Positions 8,722-16,841 of a DNA stretch of 64,000 bases are shown piece by piece (the stretch's first letter is position 1; each line of letters opens with the position of its first letter). The DNA lies in the NCBI GenBank assembly GCA_963669295.1, contig OY769938.1, positions 2,170,001 through 2,234,000 of the forward strand, given 5' to 3'. The stretch is from G963669295 sp963669295 (GTDB lineage Bacteria; Bacteroidota; Bacteroidia; Flavobacteriales_D; CALLUQ01). The notes beneath the pieces were generated by a model. It worked only from the letters and a program-made list of their open reading frames with translations. It had not been told where the DNA came from and did no database searches. A program made the translations under genes and the position numbers.

Positions 8722-9315
8722 ATGAAAGAGAACGAAAAAACGGATAATAGTGGTTGGTGGATTCTTGCTTTAATCTTCGTTGCCGTCATTATCTTTTTTC
8801 TTGTCAGACATTTCAATGCCTCAGCTAGAATTGAAAGGGAAGAGGAAGAAAACAAAATTAGAGAAGAAATAGCAAAGCTGGAAAAAGAAAAGGAAATCGC
8901 TGAAAAGCATCAAGCTACTTATGAATTCATTGAAAACTATCTAAACAACCAAGCCAAAAGGGTTTATAAAATTTTGATGAGAATAATCATCGGCATTTTC
9001 ATAATTGTTAATGTTCTGATTTATCTTCTTGTACCGAAAATTGAAATTGTTGAATTAGTTAATCTTAATGTTGCAATATTGGGAGTGCTTGCAGTTGTTG
9101 AGTTTATTGTCTATCTGAAAATTAAAGGATGGCACAAACGAATCGAAGAGGCGCTCAAAGAAGTGATAGAGTATAAAATATTTGGCGACCGAGGTAGAGG
9201 TTATTTCCTACAAAAAAGTCTTGAGGCTGCTGAAAGAAAAGAAGGCGCTGAACAAAGGTTGACTGAGATTAAAAACAACAATGATGATTCCAACTTAAAA
9301 ATAACTTCATCATGA
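8722..9315 (+). CDS. Hypothetical membrane protein with coiled coil
   Basis: 197 residues. One hydrophobic helix near the N-terminus (about 12-29, WWILALIFVAVIIFFLV), then a highly charged coiled-coil segment (EEEENKIREEIAKLEKEKE, about 38-62), then two more membrane helices (about 84-130) and a charged C-terminal tail. No family recognised. Its stop overlaps the next start (ATGA at 9312-9315), indicating translational coupling. AT-rich like the other island genes. Confidence 0.68.
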   Translation: MKENEKTDNSGWWILALIFVAVIIFFLVRHFNASARIEREEEENKIREEIAKLEKEKEIAEKHQATYEFIENYLNNQAKRVYKILMRIIIGIFIIVNVLIYLLVPKIEIVELVNLNVAILGVLAVVEFIVYLKIKGWHKRIEEALKEVIEYKIFGDRGRGYFLQKSLEAAERKEGAEQRLTEIKNNNDDSNLKITSS

Positions 9316-9677
9316 ATGGCTTCGACATCAAAATAAATGAACTGAAATCTTCAAGTGCAAATCAAATAATTAAACTTCTTGATACTTATAAGAAAGAACA
9401 TGGATTTATAAATTACAATTCCGCTTTAGACTCATTTGCATATAAGTTCGGAATAGGATATGTAATGGTTGTTGTTGTGGATGAAAAAGATGAGTTCTAT
9501 GGTTACTCACCAACGATTAAGTACTATCCAGATAATGCTTTAGACATGCCGCCTCAAGATGAAGAGTTATATCTAAACAATGTGTTTAAAAACAAAAAAG
9601 AAGCAGAAAAATTGCTTGCCAAAGAGGTGATTTATAGACTCATGAGAGTTGTTAATCCCGAAAAGTATCTTATCTAA
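9312..9677 (+). CDS. Hypothetical protein, coupled to upstream membrane protein
   Basis: 121 residues, soluble, alpha/beta composition: a hydrophobic strand 'GIGYVMVVVVDEKDEFYGY' in the middle, then 'YYPDNALDMPPQDEELYLNN' and a helical C-terminus. Begins inside the stop codon of the membrane protein gene. No family recognised. Confidence 0.6.
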   Translation: MNGFDIKINELKSSSANQIIKLLDTYKKEHGFINYNSALDSFAYKFGIGYVMVVVVDEKDEFYGYSPTIKYYPDNALDMPPQDEELYLNNVFKNKKEAEKLLAKEVIYRLMRVVNPEKYLI

Positions 9678-9741
9678 GACTGGAAACCATTTTTCACACC
9701 TATTTATATGAACACAGAATCTAATCACTCTTACAACAGAA

Positions 9742-10041
9742 ATGTCTGCAGAAGAACTTATCAAGGCATTGAATGATAATTTTGATGAACTCAATGAACA
9801 TCAAGAAAAAAGAGAATTGGCAATTTTTGACAGATATAATCAACTCAACTCGAAACTGGATGGAATTAAAACTCAGCTTGAGCAAACTGAAGGCAGGTTA
9901 AATGACAGATTCTCTCATGTGAATAACAGAATTGATGCTCTTGAAGACAAGCTCAATGAAATTATTGACCAACTTGGCGGAAAAAGTAGCGTTTTGATGC
10001 AAAATGAGCAGCAATTGGCTCGGAAGTGTGTGGGTTTTTAG
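9742..10041 (+). CDS. Small coiled-coil protein
   Basis: 99 residues. Almost the whole protein is predicted heptad coiled coil ('LNDNFDELNEHQEKRELAIF', 'KTQLEQTEGRLNDRFSHVNN', 'RIDALEDKLNEIIDQLGG'), followed by a short unrelated tail. Third gene of the membrane/coiled-coil set, 64 bases after the preceding stop. Function unknown. Confidence 0.6.
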   Translation: MSAEELIKALNDNFDELNEHQEKRELAIFDRYNQLNSKLDGIKTQLEQTEGRLNDRFSHVNNRIDALEDKLNEIIDQLGGKSSVLMQNEQQLARKCVGF

Positions 10042-10077
10042 CAACGGACCCGATTGAAAGGAAGGCATAAATGACGC

Positions 10078-10171
10078 AAAAAGCACTAAAAGCGATGCAA
10101 AACACTTAAAAAATGACCTAAAACGAGTGAAAAATACTAAAAAGTGGGGTGAAAATGCTCTGAATGCAAAA
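10078..10171. other. Phased A-tract array at right edge of AT-rich island
   Basis: A-runs are centred at about 10080, 10089, 10100, 10110, 10121, 10132, 10141, 10153 and 10169, spaced 9-12 bases for eight runs, close to the helical repeat. It lies between the coiled-coil gene and the convergent CPBP protease gene. Predicted intrinsically curved. Confidence 0.65.
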
Positions 10172-10176
10172 CAAAC

Positions 10177-11112
10177 CTACCTCAACTCCCGATACTCCCG
10201 CACAAACTTACGGTCGAGCACAAAAATGGCCAGGGCAATGGTGCCAATGGCCAACGCACCAGCCACCCCGGCAATGCTGGCGTACAATGGCTTTCCACCT
10301 ACTACAAATAACGCAATGGCGGTGGCAGTACCGTTAATCATGCCGTGCAATACACACGGACCCAATATGCTTTTACTCTTTAAACGGATGTAGGCAAAGG
10401 GAAAGGCAAGTACCGTGCAAAACAACACCATAGCCCCTAACCCAATCCATTCATCGCCCGGATAATTGTGGCCTTGCAAAATAATGGGGGCGTGCCATAG
10501 TCCCCATACCACTCCAATCAATAAGTTGCTTTTTAAAAAGCCCATGGGCTGCGTTTCGTGTAGCAACAACCCCCGCCAGCCCAGCTCTTCGCCAAACATA
10601 AAAGGGAGGTTAATGGTAAAAGCCGCCAAAACTCCGCTCACCAGTATTAGTATAAGAAGAGCGGTGGGCGATAGCGGAAACTCCTGTCCGTTGAGCATGG
10701 TTTCAATGTCGATGTTTTGCCCCGAGGCGTTTACGACCTCTTGCAGTTGATGCAACATGGCCTCTTTCGAAAAATCGAAGGTGCCGAACCCTTCGAAGCC
10801 CCCATTGTTGCCCAATAAATAGATGGCCAACATGGTGCCCAGCGTAAAAAGAATGCTGAAGGCCACTGCACCAAACACCCACCTCCATTGCGTGCCTTTC
10901 CACACCCAACCATAAGGCTTTATCGGTTCCTTGTACATCCATTTTTGTACAATAAGCGTGGCAAATGCCGGGCCGGGCATGTAAAATATGGCCACCAATG
11001 CAATCGATAGCTGACTGCCATATTCTACTCCAAGTACATACATAAGGCCTGCTACCAACCAGCTAATGCCAAAGGCAAAGGTCAAAAACAAGCCAATCTT
11101 TCTCCAATTCAT
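10177..11112 (-). CDS. CPBP family intramembrane metalloprotease
   Basis: 311 residues, about eight hydrophobic segments. Shows the CPBP/CAAX-protease (Abi) signature: EELGWRG with the glutamate pair at about 175-176 and arginine 180, then 'GVVWGLWHAP' with the histidine at about 203, and later 'IRLKSKSILGPCVLHGMING' containing the third-motif histidine. These glutamates and histidines are the catalytic residues of the family. Acts in the inner membrane on an unknown substrate. Confidence 0.9.
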   Translation of the reverse strand: MNWRKIGLFLTFAFGISWLVAGLMYVLGVEYGSQLSIALVAIFYMPGPAFATLIVQKWMYKEPIKPYGWVWKGTQWRWVFGAVAFSILFTLGTMLAIYLLGNNGGFEGFGTFDFSKEAMLHQLQEVVNASGQNIDIETMLNGQEFPLSPTALLILILVSGVLAAFTINLPFMFGEELGWRGLLLHETQPMGFLKSNLLIGVVWGLWHAPIILQGHNYPGDEWIGLGAMVLFCTVLAFPFAYIRLKSKSILGPCVLHGMINGTATAIALFVVGGKPLYASIAGVAGALAIGTIALAIFVLDRKFVREYRELR

Positions 11113-11235
11113 ACGGTTAAGTTAACGAAAAAGAACACGCCATGGTTGTGTTGTCTCAAACAGACAGTAAATGTCCTCTTTGCAACGAAATATAAATAAC
11201 ATATTGATGCCATTAACCATTAAAAACAGACTATT

Positions 11236-12402
11236 ATGGCATTTGAACCAGGTTACCAACAACAAGAAGCCCTCGATTTAATCACCTTGTGCGCTATGGT
11301 AAACGACACCCCTACCACTCAAGAAACAGGCTACGAATCTACCGGCCCCAACCCTCCGGCCGATTGGGAATTGGTGTATGCACCACCAGTAGCCATTCCT
11401 CCTTTCGACAGTTATTTTGAAATATGGCAAGATACAAGCACCAATGTGCCGGCCAACACGGCACGAATTGTCATCATCTTCAGGGGCACTACTCCCGAAA
11501 CCATGAGCATGGCGGAAGATGCTATTTTCCCTATGGTGAATGCAGAAAACCTGGGGTTTTCTTACGATGGTATTGACCTGAACTTTAAGTTTGCGGGCAA
11601 TTCCACCCCTAACATTACTTCGGATACCAACACTGGATCAACGTTTAATCAAACGCCATGCATCCATGCCGGTTTTGCGTTGGGCATGTTGTCGATTTTA
11701 AACGCAAACATATTGCCGGGGGGCACCGATGAAAACATTTTAAACCTGTTGACCGACCTTTTCAGCAAGCCTGGTTTTTTTAATAAGTATGGCCAGTTTT
11801 ATGGGATGGATGCCGAAATTTACATTACCGGCCATAGCCAGGGCGCGGCATTGGCAACCTTGTTTCGTTCGTATGTAGAATACCAACCACTCGATTTAAA
11901 AGGATCACCGGTGAGTTATAAAACCTATGTATTTGCACAACCCAAACCGGGCAACAGCTATTATGCCAACGATTTCGATTTGATTGCCTCCAACTACGGC
12001 ATGGCCATTCGGGTAACCAACTCTAAAGATTGGGTGCCCCAAGCGCCATTGGCGATTCAGCAAATTAACGACCTCAACGAATTGAACCCCATTACCTATG
12101 TAGAAGATGCGTATTCGCCTACCTTGAAAAAGGTGTTGAATACGATGGATCATTACGAAAAGGAAGCTGCCAATTGGTTGACAGAATGGATCAAGAACGA
12201 AATTTACTTGTATGAAACCGGGAATGACCTTCCGGATGTTAAATTGGATTTCAACATTGTGCCTACCTTAAATTATGCAGGTTGTGGGGCTCCCTTTACC
12301 CTGGTGGGGCAATACGTAGACCCGGGCACCAATTACGACAACTTTATGGGGCAACACCATGCCACCAATTACCTGGCGCTGATTGAGGCGTTGGACAGCT
12401 AA
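11236..12402 (+). CDS. Lipase class 3 family protein
   Basis: 388 residues without a signal peptide. Contains the nucleophile elbow GHSQG near residue 200 ('YITGHSQGAALATLF'), an alpha/beta-hydrolase lead-in 'RIVIIFRGTTPE' (about residue 75) and 'VTNSKDWVPQAP' (about residue 260) where the catalytic aspartate is expected; a candidate histidine follows in 'MDHYEKEAANW'. This fits the fungal lipase-like (class 3) family, hydrolysing acylglycerols or related esters. Its stop overlaps the convergent NlpC/P60 gene by four bases. Confidence 0.82.
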   Translation: MAFEPGYQQQEALDLITLCAMVNDTPTTQETGYESTGPNPPADWELVYAPPVAIPPFDSYFEIWQDTSTNVPANTARIVIIFRGTTPETMSMAEDAIFPMVNAENLGFSYDGIDLNFKFAGNSTPNITSDTNTGSTFNQTPCIHAGFALGMLSILNANILPGGTDENILNLLTDLFSKPGFFNKYGQFYGMDAEIYITGHSQGAALATLFRSYVEYQPLDLKGSPVSYKTYVFAQPKPGNSYYANDFDLIASNYGMAIRVTNSKDWVPQAPLAIQQINDLNELNPITYVEDAYSPTLKKVLNTMDHYEKEAANWLTEWIKNEIYLYETGNDLPDVKLDFNIVPTLNYAGCGAPFTLVGQYVDPGTNYDNFMGQHHATNYLALIEALDS

Positions 12403-12917
12403 TCGATAACACGCATAACTTTTAAGAAACGCTTGGGGTAGCCGCTGTTGTGGTAGTTGGTAACCACTACGCCATAGTGCTTTTTAGAAGAAGAGGAATG
12501 CATGAATTGCAACGGTTCTCCGGGGTTGGTCACCACAATGCCTACATGCCCTGGCGACCGTTTCGTGTAATCGGTGCCGGTAAATACCATCACATCTCCT
12601 TTTCGGGCACTGTCGAGCGGCACCTCAATGCCGTGCCGGCCAAACCCTACCGAAGTGCGAGGCGACTTGATGCCGTTGCTTTTGAATACGTGGTATACAA
12701 AACCCGAACAATCGAACCCTTTGCCCGGAGTGCACTGGCCGTATTGATAGGTGGTGCCCAATAAGCTTTTGGCATAGCTTACAATGCTATCGCCCTTGGT
12801 AGCGAGAAGGGTATCGGCCGTTGTGGCGGTACTGTCTGTTGCCAACGAATCTTCTTGTGCTTGCATGCTCAAGGCACACAGCAATAGTCCTATGCTTATG
12901 AAAAGACGATGCATCAT
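12399..12917 (-). CDS. Exported NlpC/P60 peptidoglycan hydrolase
   Basis: 173 residues from the double ATG at 12915-12917; the frame extends to 12974, but the inner start gives a proper signal peptide (MMHRLFISIGLLLCALSMQA). The NlpC/P60 domain fills about residues 42-170: catalytic cysteine C70 in 'FDCSGF', histidine H124 in 'PGHVGIV' and a third polar residue in 'QFMHSSSSK'. The family cleaves gamma-D-Glu-diaminopimelate bonds in the periplasm. A short Ser/Thr/Ala linker follows the signal peptide. Confidence 0.88.
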   Translation of the reverse strand: MMHRLFISIGLLLCALSMQAQEDSLATDSTATTADTLLATKGDSIVSYAKSLLGTTYQYGQCTPGKGFDCSGFVYHVFKSNGIKSPRTSVGFGRHGIEVPLDSARKGDVMVFTGTDYTKRSPGHVGIVVTNPGEPLQFMHSSSSKKHYGVVVTNYHNSGYPKRFLKVMRVID

Positions 12918-12950
12918 GGTAAACAAAGATAGCTTAAATGACCAGAGGCC

Positions 12951-12982
12951 TTTGTATGAACGGGAATTTGGCATAAATCTTG
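12951..12982 (+). promoter_or_regulatory. Candidate Bacteroidota promoter for lipoprotein gene
   Basis: TTTG at 12951-12954, 19 bases, then TAAATCTTG at 12974-12982, close to the TTTG/TAnnTTTG consensus of Bacteroidota vegetative promoters. Transcription would start roughly 30 bases before the ATG at 13020. Confidence 0.45.
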
Positions 12983-13019
12983 CAGTGAAAACAACAAAAA
13001 TGTCACCAAAATCGTGTTT

Positions 13020-13556
13020 ATGAAAAAAAGTATACTCCTACTCCTCACCCTATGTTTAGGCTTATTCAGTTGTAAAAAAATTAAAGACGAAACCACCATT
13101 GCTGTTGAGTTAGACAAGCAAATAGAGGCCAATGTATATTGTCCTGAGAATGGCGACTACCTCAACGAATACTCCAAGGCAGGCATTGTGTCGAAGTACA
13201 TCGAAGAATTGGAAGAAGAGCTGAACCGTGGAAAGTTGAAGGTAGTAGATGGCAACGCCGACTATGTGTTGTACATCAACCGCCTGGTGCTGGATGAAGA
13301 TGTAGAAGAAGAGTGGCACGATGGTGGTGTGATTGAGTTGAGCACCATCGATTCAGACGCTTCGTTCAGTTTGCACAACATGAAGGAAGATCTTCCGCGT
13401 AGTTTTGCCATTGGCGAATCGGTAAGTGAAACGGTGTGTTACGACAAAGACGACAACCCTCACGAGCAAGGGTTTGGCGGTTTGGCCGGGGCTTTTGAAA
13501 AGCCAGGAAAGGCCACTTATAAGAAGGTGAAAGACATTATTGTGGCGCAACAGTAA
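13020..13556 (+). CDS. Lipoprotein, unknown function
   Basis: 178 residues from the ATG at 13020 (an in-frame GTG lies six bases earlier). Lipoprotein signal with lipobox LFSC ('LLLTLCLGLFSCKK'), so it should be anchored in the outer membrane or exported surface layer. The mature part is acidic, with 'YVLYINRLVLDEDVEEEWHD' and 'SVSETVCYDKDDNPHEQGFG'. No family recognised. Followed by a strong hairpin terminator. Confidence 0.78.
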   Translation: MKKSILLLLTLCLGLFSCKKIKDETTIAVELDKQIEANVYCPENGDYLNEYSKAGIVSKYIEELEEELNRGKLKVVDGNADYVLYINRLVLDEDVEEEWHDGGVIELSTIDSDASFSLHNMKEDLPRSFAIGESVSETVCYDKDDNPHEQGFGGLAGAFEKPGKATYKKVKDIIVAQQ

Positions 13557-13584
13557 GGAAACCATTACAACTACCAACATAATA

Positions 13585-13648
13585 AACCTCCTGCGTCATC
13601 CGGTCTCGATAGCTATTGGGATAGGACCTCACAGGAGGTTTTCTTTTG
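13585..13648 (+). terminator. Hairpin terminator containing a REP-like palindrome
   Basis: AACCTCCTG (13585-13593) pairs with CAGGAGGTT (13632-13640) and is followed by TTTTCTTTT. The loop contains a partial GATAGCTAT element of the dispersed palindrome family seen at 19.5, 31, 40.4-40.8 kb. Confidence 0.65.
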
Positions 13649-13712
13649 AAAGAACGTGTACAATAAAAAAGATATCTTTAAGTTTATGAAATCAACTAAA
13701 ATGGCATTTGAT

Positions 13713-14219
13713 ATGAAAAAGATAGGGGTAGCATTGGCATTGGTATTGGCGGTAGTATTTTCGGCCAACGCACAAAACGATTGTAAGCTAGGGCATGTAA
13801 ATACCGACGAAATTGTACAGGCATTGCCCGATTGGAAGGTAGCACAAAAAGCCATTGAGGAGCTGCAAAAAAACATGGAAGAGGAGATGAAAACCCGAAC
13901 AGAAGCCATTAATGAGCGATACAACTCCTATGTGGCCGGGCGCCCCAACCTTTCGAAAGAGCAACTGCAGCAAATGGAAAATGAAATCATTGAGCTAGAG
14001 AAAAAATTGAACGATTACCGCAGGGCTGCACAGCAAGAATTGCAAGAAAAAGAAGAAGAGCTCATCAACCCCATCATTACCAAAGTAAATGATGCCATAA
14101 AAAAGATAGCCACAGAAGGAGGGTATACCTATATCTTCAATGCTGGAGCTGGCGCGTTGGCGTTTGATGGCGGTGAAGATGTATCACCAAAAGTGAAAAA
14201 AGCATTAGGGTTGGAGTAG
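13713..14219 (+). CDS. OmpH/Skp family periplasmic protein
   Basis: 168 residues from the ATG at 13713. Earlier in-frame ATGs (13701, 13686) and a GTG (13656) exist, but a TATCTTTA box at 13673-13680 would place the transcript start near 13687, favouring the inner start, which also gives a compact signal peptide (MKKIGVALALVLAVVFSANA). The mature protein starts 'KLGHVNTDEIVQALPDW' and continues as a long charged coiled coil (about residues 40-125), the jellyfish tentacles of Skp, ending with 'GYTYIFNAGAG'. Skp chaperones unfolded outer-membrane proteins. Confidence 0.85.
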   Translation: MKKIGVALALVLAVVFSANAQNDCKLGHVNTDEIVQALPDWKVAQKAIEELQKNMEEEMKTRTEAINERYNSYVAGRPNLSKEQLQQMENEIIELEKKLNDYRRAAQQELQEKEEELINPIITKVNDAIKKIATEGGYTYIFNAGAGALAFDGGEDVSPKVKKALGLE

Positions 14220-14220
14220 C

Positions 14221-15300
14221 CTACATGGCATCGAAATCAATCACTACCTTATCGGTTTTGGGATGCGACTGGCAGGTTAAGATAAACCCTGCTTCCACTT
14301 CCTCTTCTTCCAACGCGTAGTTCACATCCATCGTTACTTCACCTTCCAATACCTTAGCACGGCAGGTACAGCACACGCCCCCTTTACAAGCAAATGGCAC
14401 ATCGGCACCTTGTTGCATGGCAGCATCCAAAATACTATCGCCATGAGCACCAAGCTTGAATTCATGCTCATCACCATCAAGAATAATGGTTACATGGCTA
14501 TCCGTACCATCATCGGTGGTTTCAGCCACTGTTTTATCAGCACCAGCGAGCGACCCTAAGGGCGAGGTAAACAATTCGAAGTGAACTTGTTTTTTATCCA
14601 CCCCCATGGCTTGTAGCGCATCGCTTACCCCGTGAATCATCGATTCTGGGCCGCAGATGAAAAACTCATCTACCGTACTTACATCTACCAACTGCGTGCA
14701 AAGGTTGTTGCACTTTTCGGCATCGATGCGCCCTTTGTACAAAGGCACTCCCAGCGATTCACGACTCAAAATATGGTAGAGGCTGAAACGATCTACGTAT
14801 ACGTTCTTCAACCCTTCTAACTCCTCACGGAAAATGATGGAATCAAACCCTTTGTTGCCATAAAACAAGGTAACCTGGCTGTTGGGTTCGGTAGCCAATG
14901 TGGTTTTAATGATGGAAATTACCGGGGTAATGCCACTGCCGGCAGCAAACAACACGTAGTTTTTGCGTTGGTTAGCATCCAATTCGGTATAAAAATTCCC
15001 CATCGGAGGCATGACCTCCAATGCATCGCCAACCGACAATGTGTTGTTGGCAAAAGTAGAAAACCGACCATTTTCCACTTGTTTGATCGCCACCCGCAAG
15101 TCGTTGTCGGACGGGGCAGTGCAAATGGAATACGAGCGTCGTACATCTTCGCCATTGATGGTGGTGCGTAAGGTGAGGTACTGGCCTTGTTTAAAAACAA
15201 ATTCGTTGGCCAATGCTTCAGGCACGTCAAACGATACCGAAACCGTATCGCTGGTTTCTTGCTTAATGTCTTTAACCGATAGTGTGTGAAACTTTGCCAT
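14221..15300 (-). CDS. paaE: 1,2-phenylacetyl-CoA epoxidase reductase subunit PaaE
   Basis: 359 residues. N-terminal ferredoxin-reductase FAD domain with 'RRSYSIC' (flavin binding) and an NAD(P) domain with 'LFAAGSGITPVISII'; C-terminal plant-type 2Fe-2S ferredoxin with cysteines C305, C310, C313 and C343 ('CKGGVCCTC' and 'ILTCQ'). PaaE passes electrons from NADPH to the di-iron PaaA subunit in aerobic phenylacetate degradation. It is divergent from paaABCD, separated by 280 bases holding several promoter boxes; in many genomes paaE follows paaD instead. Confidence 0.93.
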   Translation of the reverse strand: MAKFHTLSVKDIKQETSDTVSVSFDVPEALANEFVFKQGQYLTLRTTINGEDVRRSYSICTAPSDNDLRVAIKQVENGRFSTFANNTLSVGDALEVMPPMGNFYTELDANQRKNYVLFAAGSGITPVISIIKTTLATEPNSQVTLFYGNKGFDSIIFREELEGLKNVYVDRFSLYHILSRESLGVPLYKGRIDAEKCNNLCTQLVDVSTVDEFFICGPESMIHGVSDALQAMGVDKKQVHFELFTSPLGSLAGADKTVAETTDDGTDSHVTIILDGDEHEFKLGAHGDSILDAAMQQGADVPFACKGGVCCTCRAKVLEGEVTMDVNYALEEEEVEAGFILTCQSHPKTDKVVIDFDAM

Positions 15301-15498
15301 GCCGCTTAATTTGGGATGTAAAATTAGGATTTATCCTGAAATCAACAACAAGCGCAAAGATATAGGGTGTTCCCAAATAAAATATTGATGAACGTCATAT
15401 TATAGAATAATAGATGTGGCGACAATAGAAACACAAGGTAATATTCGCAACGACCCTTGTTGTGCAGAATGATATACTAGTAAAAGTTGAAAAATGCT

Positions 15499-15556
15499 AT
15501 CTTTGTTTTGCGCAGGCCTTACGAGGCCTATTGTAACGGTGATTTTAGTATCTTTG
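15499..15556 (+). promoter_or_regulatory. paaA upstream region: two -7 boxes around an inverted repeat
   Basis: TATCTTTG, a perfect match to the Bacteroidota -7 consensus, occurs at 15499-15506 and again at 15549-15556, the second 25 bases before the paaA ATG. Between them, at about 15515-15530, AGGCCT-TACG-AGGCCT forms an inverted repeat that could bind a regulator. A minus-strand TATCTTTG at 15355-15362 lies upstream of paaE. No clear -33 TTTG is at ideal spacing. Confidence 0.5.
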
Positions 15557-15580
15557 TAACACACCCAAAATTGTTTTCCC

Positions 15581-16537
15581 ATGGAAGAAAACACTGTTGA
15601 AGCAGAAAAATTTCAAGCGAAAATCGACGCTGAAATAAAAATTGAACCCAAAGACTGGATGCCAGATGCGTATCGCAAAACGCTGATTCGCCAGATTTCG
15701 CAGCATGCCCACTCTGAAATTGTAGGGATGTTGCCGGAAGGCAATTGGATTACCCGTGCTCCCAACTTGCGCCGAAAAGTAGCCTTATTGGCCAAGGTGC
15801 AGGATGAGGCTGGCCATGGTTTGTACCTCTACAGTGCGGTAGAAACTTTAGGAGCCGATCGCGAAGATACCATCGACGATTTGCATACTGGCAAAGCGAA
15901 GTATTCCAGCATTTTTAACTATCCCACCCTCACCTGGGCCGATATTGGTGCCATTGGGTGGTTGGTAGATGGCGCGGCCATTGTGAACCAGGTAGCACTG
16001 CAACGCACCTCGTACGGGCCATATTCACGTGCCATGATTAAGATTTGTAAAGAAGAAAGCTTTCACCAACGTCAGGGCTATGAAATCATGACCGTATTGG
16101 CGAACGGAACGCCCGAGCAACGAGAAATGGCGCAAGATGCACTCAATCGTTGGTGGTGGCCATCGTTAATGATGTTTGGCCCACGCGATGATGAGTCGCC
16201 CAACAGCCAGCGGTCCATTGCATGGAAAGTAAAACGACATACCAACGACGAGTTGCGCCAGCAATTCATCGACATGACTATTCCTCAAGCCGAAATATTA
16301 GGGCTTCAAGTGCCCGATCCCGATTTGAAATGGAATGAGGCCCGTGGTCATTACGATTTTGGTGCCATCGATTGGGACGAGTTTTACCATGTAATTAAAG
16401 GCGATGGCCCTTGCAACAAGGAGCGGGTAAAAGCGCGGAAAGATGCCAAGGAAAAAGGCGCCTGGGTGCGCGAAGCAGCTACGGCCTATGCCGAAAAAAG
16501 AAAACAACGAGCATCCTCGATGGCAGTCGGGGCATAA
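15581..16537 (+). CDS. paaA: 1,2-phenylacetyl-CoA epoxidase catalytic subunit PaaA
   Basis: 318 residues, the usual PaaA length. Ferritin-like di-iron protein: metal-ligand ExxH motifs are visible in 'QDEAGHGLYLY' and 'CKEESFHQRQGYE', with the first-helix glutamate in 'HSEIVGMLPEGNW'. Forms the oxygenase core with PaaC and epoxidises the ring of phenylacetyl-CoA. First gene of paaABCD, with close spacing downstream (11 bases to paaB). Confidence 0.96.
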   Translation: MEENTVEAEKFQAKIDAEIKIEPKDWMPDAYRKTLIRQISQHAHSEIVGMLPEGNWITRAPNLRRKVALLAKVQDEAGHGLYLYSAVETLGADREDTIDDLHTGKAKYSSIFNYPTLTWADIGAIGWLVDGAAIVNQVALQRTSYGPYSRAMIKICKEESFHQRQGYEIMTVLANGTPEQREMAQDALNRWWWPSLMMFGPRDDESPNSQRSIAWKVKRHTNDELRQQFIDMTIPQAEILGLQVPDPDLKWNEARGHYDFGAIDWDEFYHVIKGDGPCNKERVKARKDAKEKGAWVREAATAYAEKRKQRASSMAVGA

Positions 16538-16548
16538 ACCAATAAGCA

Positions 16549-16839
16549 ATGAGCGATAAAAAGAACTGGCCCTTGTGGGAAGTATTTGTACGAAGCCGTC
16601 AGGGCTTGCACCATAAACATGTAGGAAGCTTGCGTGCTGCCGACGCACAAATGGCCATTGAAAATGCCCGCGACGTATATACCCGTCGTAGTGAAGGCGT
16701 AAGCATTTGGGTAGTAGAATCAGAACATATCTCGGCATCGAGCCCTGATGAGCAAGGCCCTTTGTTTGAGCCGGCCAACGATAAAGTATACCGACACCCT
16801 ACTTTTTATACGGTGCCTGATGGCGTAGAACACATGTAA
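16549..16839 (+). CDS. paaB: 1,2-phenylacetyl-CoA epoxidase subunit PaaB
   Basis: 96 residues. Matches the short PaaB family: 'WEVFVRSRQGLHHKHVGSL' at the start, 'ALENARDVYTRR'-like segment 'AIENARDVYTRRSEGVSIWV', and C-terminal 'FYTVPDGVEHM'. PaaB links PaaAC heterodimers in the epoxidase complex. Two bases separate it from paaC. Confidence 0.95.
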   Translation: MSDKKNWPLWEVFVRSRQGLHHKHVGSLRAADAQMAIENARDVYTRRSEGVSIWVVESEHISASSPDEQGPLFEPANDKVYRHPTFYTVPDGVEHM

Positions 16840-16841
16840 TC

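Noticed and set aside
5181..10171. Attachment-site direct repeats bounding the AT-rich island
   Set aside because: I compared both edges and found no matching direct repeats, integrase or tRNA gene, so integrative-element status is not supported.
13656..13712. Extended N-terminus (GTG start) of the Skp/OmpH gene
   Set aside because: A -7-like box within this stretch and the signal peptide position favour the inner ATG at 13713.
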